Shown here: piece by piece, positions 50,842 through 58,652 of the stretch
Position numbering within the stretch: the first letter of the stretch is position 1
Layout: each line of letters begins with the position of its first letter
Assembly (NCBI RefSeq): GCF_000745005.1
Contig: NZ_JQNB01000001.1
Span: 1,915,501 to 1,979,500, forward strand
DNA length: 64,000 nucleotides
Reading direction: 5' to 3'
From: Luteibacter sp. 9135
GTDB taxonomy: Bacteria; Pseudomonadota; Gammaproteobacteria; Xanthomonadales; Rhodanobacteraceae
Program-made: the position numbers and the translations under genes
The notes under the pieces: generated by a model
Told to the model about the DNA's origin: nothing
Seen by the model: the letters and a program-made list of their open reading frames with translations, nothing else
Databases searched by the model: none

Positions 50842-53313
50842 ATGTCTGCGATCCTGGTTGTGCTGGCGGCGCTCATCGCCTCCGGTGCCTGTGCTTACCA
50901 CCGCACGTCCCTGAAGACGTGGGCCATCGCCACGGGCGTGACCATCCTCGTGGTCGGCGTGCTTGCCGGCGCGCCGGTGACCACCGTGGTCCTGCTCATC
51001 CTGCTGGCCCTCGTCGCCGCGCCGCTGATGATGGTGGACTTCCGTCGCAAGAAGATCAGTGCGCCGCTGCTGTCCCTCTTCGCCAAGGTCACCCCGAAAC
51101 TGTCGGACACCGAACAGACCGCGCTCGAGGCAGGCACCGTCGGTTTCGAGGGCCAGTTGTTCTCGGGCAAGCCGGCGTGGTCCGAACTGCTGCGCCAGCC
51201 GCGCCCTGAACTGTCGGTCGAGGAACAGGCCTTCCTCGATGGCCCGGTCGAGGAACTGTGCAGCATGATCGACGACTGGCAGATCACCCACGAGCTGGCC
51301 GACCTGCCGCCGAACGTCTGGGAGTTCATCAAGAAGAACAAGTTCTTCGGCATGATCATTCCCAAGAGCTACGGTGGCCTTGGCTTCTCGGCGCTGGCCC
51401 ATTCGGCGGTGCTGCAGAAGCTGTCCAGCATGTCGCAGACGGTGGCGTCCACCGTCGCCGTGCCCAACTCGCTTGGGCCTGGCGAACTGCTGATGCATTA
51501 CGGCAGCGACGAGCAGAAGAACCATTACCTGCCGCGCCTGGCCGATGGCCGTGAAATTCCCTGCTTTGCGCTGACGGGTCCCTACGCGGGTTCCGATGCC
51601 ACCTCCATCCCCGACTTCGGCATCGTCACCAAGGGCGTGTGGAACGGCGAAGAGACGGTCGGCATCCGCCTCACCTTCGACAAGCGTTACATCACGCTGG
51701 CGCCGGTGGCGACCATCGTCGGCCTGGCCTTTCGTATGTACGACCCGGACAAGCTGCTGGGCGACAAGGAAGACCTTGGCATCACGCTGGCGCTGCTGCC
51801 GCGCGAAACCCCGGGGCTGGAGATCGGCCGCCGCCATTTTCCGTTGAACACGCCGTTCCAGAACGGCCCGGTGCACGGCAAGGACATGTTCGTGCCGTTG
51901 TCGGTGCTGATCGGTGGCCCGCACATGGCCGGCCAGGGCTGGCGCATGCTGGTCGAGTGCCTGTCGGTGGGCCGCGCCATCTCGCTGCCGTCGAACGCCA
52001 CGGGTGCGTCGCGCATGGCGGTATCGGCCACGGGCTCGTATGCGCGCATGCGCAAGCAGTTCGGCCTGGCCATCGGCCGGTTCGAGGGCGTGGAGGAAGC
52101 ACTGGCCCGGATCGGTGGGCTCACCTATGCCATGCAGGCGCTGTCGCGTGCCACGGCCGCTGCCGTGGACCGCGGTGAAAAGCCCGCCGTCCCGTCGGCC
52201 ATCGCCAAGTACCACGCCACGGAATGGTGCCGCCAGATCGCCTCCGACGCGATGGACGTGCACGGTGGCAAGGGCGTCATCCTCGGCCCGAAGAACTACA
52301 TGGGTCGCGGCTGGCAGTCGGTGCCCATCGCCATCACGGTGGAAGGCGCGAACATCATGACGCGCAGCCTGATGATCTTCGGTCAGGGTGCCATCCGCTG
52401 CCATCCTTACGTGCTGAAGGAAATGCAGGCGCTGGGCATCGCCGACTACCGCGAGCGCCTGAAGACCTTCGACAAGGCACTGTTCGGTCATATCGGCTTC
52501 GGCATCTCCAATGCGGTGCGCAGCTTCGTGCTGGGCATCACGGCCGCGAAGATCGGTGACACCGCCGGTGACGCCTACACGCGCCGCTACTACCGCAAGC
52601 TCAACCGCTACTCGGCGGCGCTGGCGCTGTGTGCGGACGTCGCCATGGGCGTGCTTGGCGGCAAGCTGAAATTCAAGGAGAAGCTGTCGGCTCGTCTGGG
52701 TGACGTGCTGTCGTACCTGTACATCGCCAGTGCGATGCTCAAGCGCTACGAGGACACAGGTCGGCCGGAATCCGACCGTCCGCTGCTGGCCTGGGCGTTC
52801 CACCAGTGCGTGTGGAACATGCAGATGGCGCTGGACGGCGTGATCCGCAACTTCCCCGTGCGCCCGGTGGCCTGGCTGCTGCGGGCCCTCGTCTTCCCGT
52901 TCGGTCGGCGCGAAGTGCCGCCGTCGGATCGCCTGGGTCGTCGCGTCGCCGCGCTGATCACCGCTCCCAGCGAAGCCCGCGACCGCCTTACCACCTGGAG
53001 CTACACGACGCCTACGGCAAACAACACCGTGGGTCGCATGAACGCGCTGCTGCCCGATGTCATCGCCGCCGAGCCGGTGGAGCGCAAGTTCGTCAAGGCG
53101 CTCAAGGGTGGCCAGCTGAAGGCACACACGTACAACGAGCAACTGGCCGAGGCGGAGAAGATGGGCGCCATCAATGCTGCCGAGCGCGAACTGCTGCAGC
53201 GTGTGCGTGATGGCGTGGCGGAGTTCATCGCGGTGGACGATTTCGACACCGAGGAACTGCGCGCCAATGTGATTCGCAATGCGGAACAGATGAAGGCGGT
53301 GCGCGCGGCGTAA
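50842..53313 (+). CDS. fadE: Membrane-associated acyl-CoA dehydrogenase FadE
   Basis: 823 aa, the long form like E. coli FadE (814 aa). It starts with two hydrophobic helices (LVVLAALIASGACAYHRTSL region and TTVVLLILLALVAAPLMMVD). The dehydrogenase core has FIKKNKFFGMIIPKSYGGLG, IPCFALTGPYAGSDATSIPD, GASRMAVSATGSYARMRKQF, DVHGGKGVILGPKNYMGRG and VEGANIMTRSLMIFGQGAIR. It carries out the first oxidation of beta-oxidation and hands electrons to ETF, whose genes lie in this window. A strong terminator follows. Confidence 0.97.
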   Translation: MSAILVVLAALIASGACAYHRTSLKTWAIATGVTILVVGVLAGAPVTTVVLLILLALVAAPLMMVDFRRKKISAPLLSLFAKVTPKLSDTEQTALEAGTVGFEGQLFSGKPAWSELLRQPRPELSVEEQAFLDGPVEELCSMIDDWQITHELADLPPNVWEFIKKNKFFGMIIPKSYGGLGFSALAHSAVLQKLSSMSQTVASTVAVPNSLGPGELLMHYGSDEQKNHYLPRLADGREIPCFALTGPYAGSDATSIPDFGIVTKGVWNGEETVGIRLTFDKRYITLAPVATIVGLAFRMYDPDKLLGDKEDLGITLALLPRETPGLEIGRRHFPLNTPFQNGPVHGKDMFVPLSVLIGGPHMAGQGWRMLVECLSVGRAISLPSNATGASRMAVSATGSYARMRKQFGLAIGRFEGVEEALARIGGLTYAMQALSRATAAAVDRGEKPAVPSAIAKYHATEWCRQIASDAMDVHGGKGVILGPKNYMGRGWQSVPIAITVEGANIMTRSLMIFGQGAIRCHPYVLKEMQALGIADYRERLKTFDKALFGHIGFGISNAVRSFVLGITAAKIGDTAGDAYTRRYYRKLNRYSAALALCADVAMGVLGGKLKFKEKLSARLGDVLSYLYIASAMLKRYEDTGRPESDRPLLAWAFHQCVWNMQMALDGVIRNFPVRPVAWLLRALVFPFGRREVPPSDRLGRRVAALITAPSEARDRLTTWSYTTPTANNTVGRMNALLPDVIAAEPVERKFVKALKGGQLKAHTYNEQLAEAEKMGAINAAERELLQRVRDGVAEFIAVDDFDTEELRANVIRNAEQMKAVRAA

Positions 53314-53342
53314 CGTCCGCTAACGATCGTTGCTGTCATGAA

Positions 53343-53376
53343 AAGGGGTCACGAGACATCGTGGCCCCTTTTTTTT
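53343..53376 (+). terminator. Rho-independent terminator of fadE
   Basis: A 12-bp stem (53343-53354 with 53359-53370, one wobble) with GACA loop leads into eight T. Confidence 0.95.
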
Positions 53377-53717
53377 GTGCGTCATGCACACCATCGCAAC
53401 ACGGACACACATCAAGGCCTCGCGGCCGGCACCCCATCACGACATGGGATGCACCACGGCATGGTGCCGTGTGTAGGAGCGGACGATGTCCGCGAACCCT
53501 CAACCCAATCGATACCGAAGGAAGCCATGCACCCCCATCGTGCAGGCGTTTTCAGCACAAAACGAAGCGAATGACCGGACGTCGAAACGCTCGCCCGTGC
53601 AAACGGTCCTCCCTCATTCGCGATAGGTAGGTTGAGGGTTCGCCGACATCGTCGGCTCCTACAGTGTGCCGGGCTTGGGGTCAGACACGGTCGGAGGTGA
53701 TGCCGGGTGTGGCGTCG
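53377..53717. other. Intergenic region with an inverted REP pair
   Basis: No gene is supported in these 341 bases between fadE and ptsI (convergent). It is occupied by a REP pair, described separately, with an unremarkable spacer. Confidence 0.6.
53472..53663. repeat. Pair of inverted REP-like palindromes
   Basis: Left unit 53472-53505 begins TGTAGGAGCGGACGATGTCC and continues GCGAACCCTCAACC. Right unit 53630-53663 is its reverse complement in outline (GGTTGAGGGTTCGCCGACAT ... GCTCCTACA). The inner bases vary in a compensated way (GGACGATGTCC against CCGACATCGTCGG), so each hairpin is conserved, as in REP/BIME elements. Confidence 0.87.
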
Positions 53718-54665
53718 TCAGTCTGACGGGCAGGCGTCCTGCAATGCCTCGACTTCGAGCAACCTCGCCTCGACCTCATCGCGTGTGTGCGCGCGGAACA
53801 ACTGCGGCGCGGCGCGACGCAGGGCGCGGCAGTCCAGCTGCGTGAGCCGGTCGCGCACCTGGAGCAGCTGGCCGGGATGCATGCTGAATTCTTCCAGGCC
53901 CATGGCCAGGAGCAGGGCGGTGAAGCGGGTGTCGCCGGCGATCTCGCCGCACAGGCTGACGGGCTTCTTAGCCCTACGCGCGCTGGCGATGACGTGCGCG
54001 ATCAGGCGCAGGAAGGCCGGTTGCAGGGGATCGTAAATACCTTCCAGGGCATCGTTGTTGCGATCCGCCGCCAGCACGTACTGGGCTAGGTCGTTGGTGC
54101 CGATGGCCAGGAAGTCTGCTTTCTCGAGGATGGAGGTGACGCCGATGGCGGCGGCCGGTACCTCGATCATGGCGCCCAGGTCGATCCGTTCGGGCAACTC
54201 GTGACCGGCGCGGGCCAGGTCCTCTCGGGCCTTCTTGACCAGCCGGCGCACCTCGGTCATCTCGCCCAGGTGCGTGATCATCGGTACGAGGATACGCACG
54301 GGGCCGTAGCAGGCCGCGCGCAGGATGGCGCGCAGCTGCACGCTGAAAATGTCGGGATAGCGCAGCGACAGGCGCACGCCACGCACGCCCAGGGCCGGGT
54401 TGTCCTCGCCTCGGATGGCCAGGCCAGCGGAATCCGCCTTGTCGGCGCCCAGGTCCAGCGTGCGGATGGTGACGGGCAAGCCGCCCATGCCGAGTACCAC
54501 GTCGCGGTAGGCGACGAACTGTTCCTCCTCGGAGGGCAGGCCACGCTGGCGCAGGAACAGGAATTCGGAACGGTACAGGCCGACGCCATCGGCGCCGCGG
54601 GAACGGGCGAGGGTGACGTCGCTAGTCAGCTCCGCGTTGGCATTAGAGCCGCACGTGGGCGCCAT
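53718..54665 (-). CDS. ptsI C-terminal fragment
   Basis: Open frame with the PEP-binding domain: GVGLYRSEFLFLRQRGLPSE, VTIRTLDLGADK, ILVPMITHLGEMTEVR, IGTNDLAQYVLAADRNN, VSLCGEIAGD. The ATG at 54665 is in the wrong context to be a natural start; its first eight codons are out of register with the EI sequence. Confidence 0.75.
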   Translation of the reverse strand: MAPTCGSNANAELTSDVTLARSRGADGVGLYRSEFLFLRQRGLPSEEEQFVAYRDVVLGMGGLPVTIRTLDLGADKADSAGLAIRGEDNPALGVRGVRLSLRYPDIFSVQLRAILRAACYGPVRILVPMITHLGEMTEVRRLVKKAREDLARAGHELPERIDLGAMIEVPAAAIGVTSILEKADFLAIGTNDLAQYVLAADRNNDALEGIYDPLQPAFLRLIAHVIASARRAKKPVSLCGEIAGDTRFTALLLAMGLEEFSMHPGQLLQVRDRLTQLDCRALRRAAPQLFRAHTRDEVEARLLEVEALQDACPSD

Positions 54666-55473
54666 CGCGCGTATGTGTCGGCGCGGTGGCCAGCGCGGCC
54701 AGGCGCCGGCCTTCCGCGGCGGCCTGGCGCTGCCATTGCCGATAGCGGGCGAGATCCTGCGCGGTGGGGTGAACGATGACCTCGCCGTGCTCGGCGTCGA
54801 TCAGCACGAGGTCGTCGTCGTTGATCGTCGCCAGCGCGTCCTTGGTCCCGACCACCATGGGCAGGTTGAAGCTGCGCGCCAGGATGGCGCTGTGCGAATA
54901 GATGCTGCCGGCGCTGGCGATGACGCCGAGCATGCCTTGGCCCGCCATGCTCGCCATGTCTGCCGGTGCGACGGTGTCGCTGACGATGATTTCGCCGACG
55001 CGCGCGGCCAGCTTACGCTCCTCCCGGCTGGACTGTTGGAGCAGCGCGGACATCACGCGTCCGATGACCTGGTCGATATCTTCGCCGCGGCTCTTCAGGT
55101 AGGGGTCGTTCATCGCGTCGAACACGGCCGCGAGGCGATCGCGCTGCATCTTGAGCGCGGCGCTGGCGGTGTAGTGGCCGACGGATACCAGTTCGTCCAG
55201 GCCGCGCAGCAGCTCCTGGTCGTCCAGCAGAAGGCTGTGGGCGTCGATGAAGTCGCCCACCTCGCGGGCGAGCGCGCCGTGCAGTTTGCCGCGCAGCTCG
55301 CGCAGTTCCGTACGCGCGCTGTCGATCGCCTTGTGCAGGCGATCGATTTCCGGGGCGACTTCGGTGTCCTCGAGCATTCGCGTGTCGACGGCGTAGATGC
55401 TCGGCTGGACCAGGCGCGCACGACCCAGGGCCATGCCCCGGGCGGCTTGCGTACCGGTCAGCAGGTACCTCAT
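54643..55473 (-). CDS. ptsI N-terminal fragment
   Basis: 276 codons encoding the HPr-binding and phospho-His domain: LTGTQAARGMALGRARLVQP, DAHSLLLDDQELL, GVIASAGSIYSHSAILARSF (active His), LPMVVGTKDALATI. It ends early at a TAA inside the linker to the PEP domain. Confidence 0.8.
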   Translation of the reverse strand: MRYLLTGTQAARGMALGRARLVQPSIYAVDTRMLEDTEVAPEIDRLHKAIDSARTELRELRGKLHGALAREVGDFIDAHSLLLDDQELLRGLDELVSVGHYTASAALKMQRDRLAAVFDAMNDPYLKSRGEDIDQVIGRVMSALLQQSSREERKLAARVGEIIVSDTVAPADMASMAGQGMLGVIASAGSIYSHSAILARSFNLPMVVGTKDALATINDDDLVLIDAEHGEVIVHPTAQDLARYRQWQRQAAAEGRRLAALATAPTHTRDGAHVRL

Positions 55474-55508
55474 GGGGGGCTGACGCTGCGCGCGTGATGG
55501 GTCATGGA

Positions 55509-55778
55509 TCAGGCGCCTTCGTCGAACTTGCGCTCGAACAGGTCGACCACGGCGGCCAGCGCGGCCTCCGCGTCGTCGCCTTCGGCGCGCACGGTGAGCG
55601 AGGTGCCCATGCCGGCGGCCAGCATCATCACGCCCATGATGCTCTGCGCATTCACTTCACGGCCCTTGCTGATGAGCCAGACCGTGGACTTGAACCCAGC
55701 CACCAGTTGCACGAGCTTGGCAGAGGCGCGCGCGTGCAGGCCCAGCCGATTGGATACCACGATGTCCCGTTCAAGCAT
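55509..55778 (-). CDS. ptsH: Phosphocarrier protein HPr
   Basis: 89 aa from MLERDIVVSNRLGLHARASA; His in LGLHARAS is the phospho-acceptor from enzyme I. The regulatory serine region reads NAQSIMGVMML with the Ser that HprK phosphorylates. An upstream in-frame ATG would add ten residues from the overlapping EIIA gene. It overlaps that gene by eight bases and is followed by ptsI 35 bases later. Together with hprK it forms a two-site regulatory switch. Confidence 0.95.
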   Translation of the reverse strand: MLERDIVVSNRLGLHARASAKLVQLVAGFKSTVWLISKGREVNAQSIMGVMMLAAGMGTSLTVRAEGDDAEAALAAVVDLFERKFDEGA

Positions 55779-56163
55779 GGTCGATGAAGATCCCGCCGCG
55801 ACCGCCACTGGCCGCTATTTCGGCCAGTTCGGTCAGCGATTTTTCCGAATAGTTGAGTACGCGCAGCAGCATGGGCAGGTTGAGCCCCGACACGCAGCGG
55901 AGGTGGACGCCCAGTTCGCTCAGCGACAAGCCGATATTGCATGGCGTGGCGCCGTAGAGGTCGGCAAGCACGAGTACACCGTCGCCGTGGTCCAGGTCGC
56001 GGGCGTGCTTGGCGGTGAGCGTGCGCATGACGTCCGGATCGGAACTGGGCGGGACTTCGACCGCGTCGACGTCCATGGGCAGCTTGGGCATGACGTGGCG
56101 GGCAGCCGAGATCAGAGCCTTGCCGACGGCTTCGTGGGTCATGAGGAGCACACCGACGCTCAT
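55771..56163 (-). CDS. PTS EIIA component, mannose type
   Basis: 130 aa, a single EIIA-Man domain: VGVLLMTHEAVGKALISAA with His9 as phosphorylation site, DHGDGVLVLADLYGATPCNI, SGLNLPMLLRVLNY. No EIIB/C/D sugar transporter accompanies it, so it is probably the output of a regulatory rather than sugar-transporting PTS. It follows rapZ by 39 bases. Confidence 0.93.
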   Translation of the reverse strand: MSVGVLLMTHEAVGKALISAARHVMPKLPMDVDAVEVPPSSDPDVMRTLTAKHARDLDHGDGVLVLADLYGATPCNIGLSLSELGVHLRCVSGLNLPMLLRVLNYSEKSLTELAEIAASGGRGGIFIDHA

Positions 56164-56202
56164 GGCCCGGGTACTCGCACTGGCTTGGGCTGGGTCATGG
56201 GG

Positions 56203-57084
56203 TCACTCGAGCTCGCGATGGAAGGTAAGTACGTTGCCGCGTTCCGAGCGGAAATGCTGTGCCAGCTTCTCGACCATGTAGACCGACCGGTGTCGTCCGC
56301 CGGTGCAGCCGATCGACACCGTGACGTAGCTGCGGTCCTCGCCCTCGAAGCGCGGCAGCCAGGTGTCGAGCCAACGGGCGACGTCGGCATAGTACTCGCC
56401 CACGAGTGGATTGGCGTCGAGGAATTCGCGCACCGGCAGGTCGCGGCCGGAAAACGGCCGCAGGCGAGGATCCCAGTGGGGGTTGGGCAGGCAGCGGGCG
56501 TCGAAGACGAAATCGGCATCCGACGGCAGCCCGCGGCGGTAGGCGAAGGACTCGAACAGAAGGGTGGTGCCGTCCGAGGCGGCCGCGTAGCCGGTGGCGA
56601 ACAGGCGGCGCAGCTGGTGGACGTTGAGGTCGCTGGAATCGATGACCTTTTCGGCGATGGACACGAGCGGGCGCAACAGGCGCCGTTCTTCCGCGATGGA
56701 GTCGGCCAGCGAGCGTTTTTCCGCCGCCAGCGGGTGGCGGCGGCGTGTTTCCGAATAACGCTTGATGAGGACGTCGTCGCGGCTGTCCAGGAAGATGAGG
56801 TGGACGTGTACCCCGGCCGTGGACAGCTCGGAAAGCACATGGGGCATGCGCGAGAGATCGATGCGGCGATTGCGCACGTCCACTCCGACCGCGATGCGCC
56901 GCCGGGGACCGTGCTCGCCCTGGCTGACGGCGGCGACCAACTGGGGGATCAGCTCCGCCGGCATGTTGTCGACGCAGTAGAACTCGAGGTCTTCCAGCGC
57001 GCGCAGGGCGACGGTTTTGCCGCCCCCGGACATGCCCGTGAGCACCACGAGGTGGATGCCTTCGGGCTCGACGATGGGGCTCAT
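56203..57084 (-). CDS. rapZ: RNase adapter protein RapZ
   Basis: 293 aa from ATG 57084, which has GAGG five bases upstream. Starts at 57099 or 57111 (the last overlapping hprK) are possible. P-loop VVLTGMSGGGKTVALRALED, LEFYCVDNMPAELIPQL, LIFLDSRDDVLIKRYSETRR and the C-terminal IGCTGGRHRSVYMVEKLA identify it. In E. coli RapZ binds small RNAs and UDP-GlcNAc precursors and directs RNase E to control glmS. Here it sits with hprK and the PTS genes in the rpoN operon. Confidence 0.94.
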   Translation of the reverse strand: MSPIVEPEGIHLVVLTGMSGGGKTVALRALEDLEFYCVDNMPAELIPQLVAAVSQGEHGPRRRIAVGVDVRNRRIDLSRMPHVLSELSTAGVHVHLIFLDSRDDVLIKRYSETRRRHPLAAEKRSLADSIAEERRLLRPLVSIAEKVIDSSDLNVHQLRRLFATGYAAASDGTTLLFESFAYRRGLPSDADFVFDARCLPNPHWDPRLRPFSGRDLPVREFLDANPLVGEYYADVARWLDTWLPRFEGEDRSYVTVSIGCTGGRHRSVYMVEKLAQHFRSERGNVLTFHRELE

Positions 57085-57104
57085 GACGTCCTCGTTCATG
57101 TCGG

Positions 57105-58079
57105 TCACCATGGCGGTAGCCGGCGCATCTGGTGCGCCTGGCGGTCGATGAAGGTCTGTGCCGGATCGATGCCCTTGCTCTTGAGCACGTGGTTGCGCAC
57201 GGCGGCCTCGACCAGCACGGCGAGGTTGCGACCGGGCGCGACCGGGATGGTGATCTTGGGGACGTCCACGTCCAGCACGTTGCGCCGGCTGACATCGCCG
57301 GTGAGGCGAGTCATGCCGTCGATGTCCTCGCCGGAGGTGAGCGGCTTGAGGTGGACGACCAGGCGCAGGTATTTGGAGGGCTTGACCGCCGTGTGGCCGA
57401 ACATCTCGCGGATGTTGAGCACGCCCAGGCCGCGGACCTCGAGCAGGTCCTGCAGGAGTTCGGGGCAGGCGCCGTCGATCACGTCCGGAGCGATCAGCGT
57501 GAACTCGGTGGCGTCGTCCGCCACCAGCCGGTGGCCGCGGCTGATCAACTCGAGGGCGAGCTCGCTCTTGCCCGAGCCGGGCTCACCGGTGATGAGCACG
57601 CCGATGGAGAAGACCTCGAGGAAGACGCCGTGAAGGGTGACGCGGGGCGCCAGCGTGCGGGCCAGGTGGTACTGAAGGTAGGTGAGCAGCTCATGGCCGC
57701 GTTTGGTGCTCTGCCAGAGCGGGGTGTCGGTTTCTTCCGCGACCTCGCGAAGGTCGGGGGGGATCGACTGGTCTTTCGTCACGATCAGCGCGGCCGGCTG
57801 ATAGGCGGCGATCTTGTGGATCACTTCCCAGCGCTGGCGCGACTCCAGCCCGTCGAGGAAATTGAGCTCCTCGGTGCCGATGATCTGGATCTTGTTGGGA
57901 TAGATGACGTTGAGGTAGCCGACCAGAGAGGGCCGGCGGCTCTGCTTGGCGTTGGGCTCGAGCACGCGCGACTCACCGCGCATGCCCGCGGCCCAGCGCA
58001 GTGCCATGCGGTCGTAAACGCCGTCGAAGAGTTGTCTGGCGGTGAGCCGGTCCACGCGTGAGATCCCTTTGGATGGCAA
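57105..58079 (-). CDS. hprK: HPr kinase/phosphorylase
   Basis: 324 aa. N-terminal domain up to about 135; kinase domain with Walker [21 protein letters not shown] (about residues 163-182), [12 protein letters not shown], the HprK signature [14 protein letters not shown], and C-terminal [20 protein letters not shown]. It phosphorylates or dephosphorylates the Ser of HPr depending on energy state. In E. coli this slot holds ptsN; here hprK replaces it, as in several proteobacteria that lack a sugar-uptake PTS. Confidence 0.95.
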   Translation of the reverse strand: MPSKGISRVDRLTARQLFDGVYDRMALRWAAGMRGESRVLEPNAKQSRRPSLVGYLNVIYPNKIQIIGTEELNFLDGLESRQRWEVIHKIAAYQPAALIVTKDQSIPPDLREVAEETDTPLWQSTKRGHELLTYLQYHLARTLAPRVTLHGVFLEVFSIGVLITGEPGSGKSELALELISRGHRLVADDATEFTLIAPDVIDGACPELLQDLLEVRGLGVLNIREMFGHTAVKPSKYLRLVVHLKPLTSGEDIDGMTRLTGDVSRRNVLDVDVPKITIPVAPGRNLAVLVEAAVRNHVLKSKGIDPAQTFIDRQAHQMRRLPPW

Positions 58080-58176
58080 GACCGGCGAGAAAAAACGCCG
58101 GCCAGGGGGCTATTGTGCCATCAATCGCGCGGTGGCTTGCCCGGCGGCGCCTGAGGGCTGCCGCCGGGCGGTGGAG

Positions 58177-58530
58177 TCAGCTGGTGCTGGCGACGCGCGC
58201 GTCGCGGCCCTCGCTGTTATGGTGATCCTTCAGTTTTTCCTTGTGCTTGCGCAGCTGGTCGGCCAGTTTGCCGATCATGGCGTCGATGGCCGAGTAAAGG
58301 GTGTCACCCTTGTTGTCGTCTTCGAGGCGGGCAATCCCTTCGGCATGCAGGCGAGTACCAGCGCAGTGCAGGGTGCCACCGGCCTTGTGTTCGTTCTTGT
58401 CGACGGAAAGAACCACGTCGAGGGCTTTGATGTTGTCGAAAAGGCGTTCGAAGCGGCTGACTTGCTGCTCCACGCGCTCGCGCAGGGCGGGGGTGATATG
58501 GACGTGCTGGCCGCTGATCTGGATTTGCAT
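58177..58530 (-). CDS. hpf: Ribosome hibernation promoting factor (short form)
   Basis: 117 aa from MQIQISGQHVHITPALRERV, preceded by AAGGAGG. DVVLSVDKNEHKAGGTLHCA, LHAEGIARLEDDNKGDTLYS, AIDAMIGKLADQLRKHKEKL are the S30AE family blocks. The short length, with no long C-terminal domain, makes it the HPF/YfiA-type protein that joins ribosomes into inactive dimers in stationary phase. It follows rpoN by 122 bases, the normal partner. Confidence 0.95.
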   Translation of the reverse strand: MQIQISGQHVHITPALRERVEQQVSRFERLFDNIKALDVVLSVDKNEHKAGGTLHCAGTRLHAEGIARLEDDNKGDTLYSAIDAMIGKLADQLRKHKEKLKDHHNSEGRDARVASTS

Positions 58531-58652
58531 GACGCCTCCTTCTTGCTGAGGGTGTCGCCGTGGGGCGACAGGATCGGAACGACGGGGGTGCCGTTCCTCA
58601 AGCCTGAACTCCTGGGACCGTGACGCGCCGATGGGGTTCCCCCCGATGTTTC

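Larger units (their letters stand above)
53718..55473 (-). pseudogene. ptsI: PTS enzyme I gene (ptsI) interrupted by a one-base frameshift
   Basis: The two reading frames together make a complete EI of about 580 residues. The N-terminal frame ends THTRDGAHVRL at TAA (54643-54645). The C-terminal frame continues NANAELTSDVTLARSRGADG directly after one extra T (A on the plus strand) at about 54646. Normal EI reads RDGxxVxLxANxxxxxDxxxA across this point, so nothing but one base is wrong. It could be a sequencing error, a recent mutation, or a programmed +1 shift at CTC-TAA. The phospho-His (IYSHSAILARS) and the PEP-binding half are intact. It would phosphorylate HPr in the regulatory PTS. Confidence 0.85.

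Noticed and set aside
49813..53142. 1109-codon minus-strand ORF
   Set aside because: Antisense to the hydrolase and fadE genes; full of His/Arg/Gln with no motif.
55504..57633. 709-codon plus-strand ORF
   Set aside because: Antisense to HPr, EIIA, rapZ and hprK.
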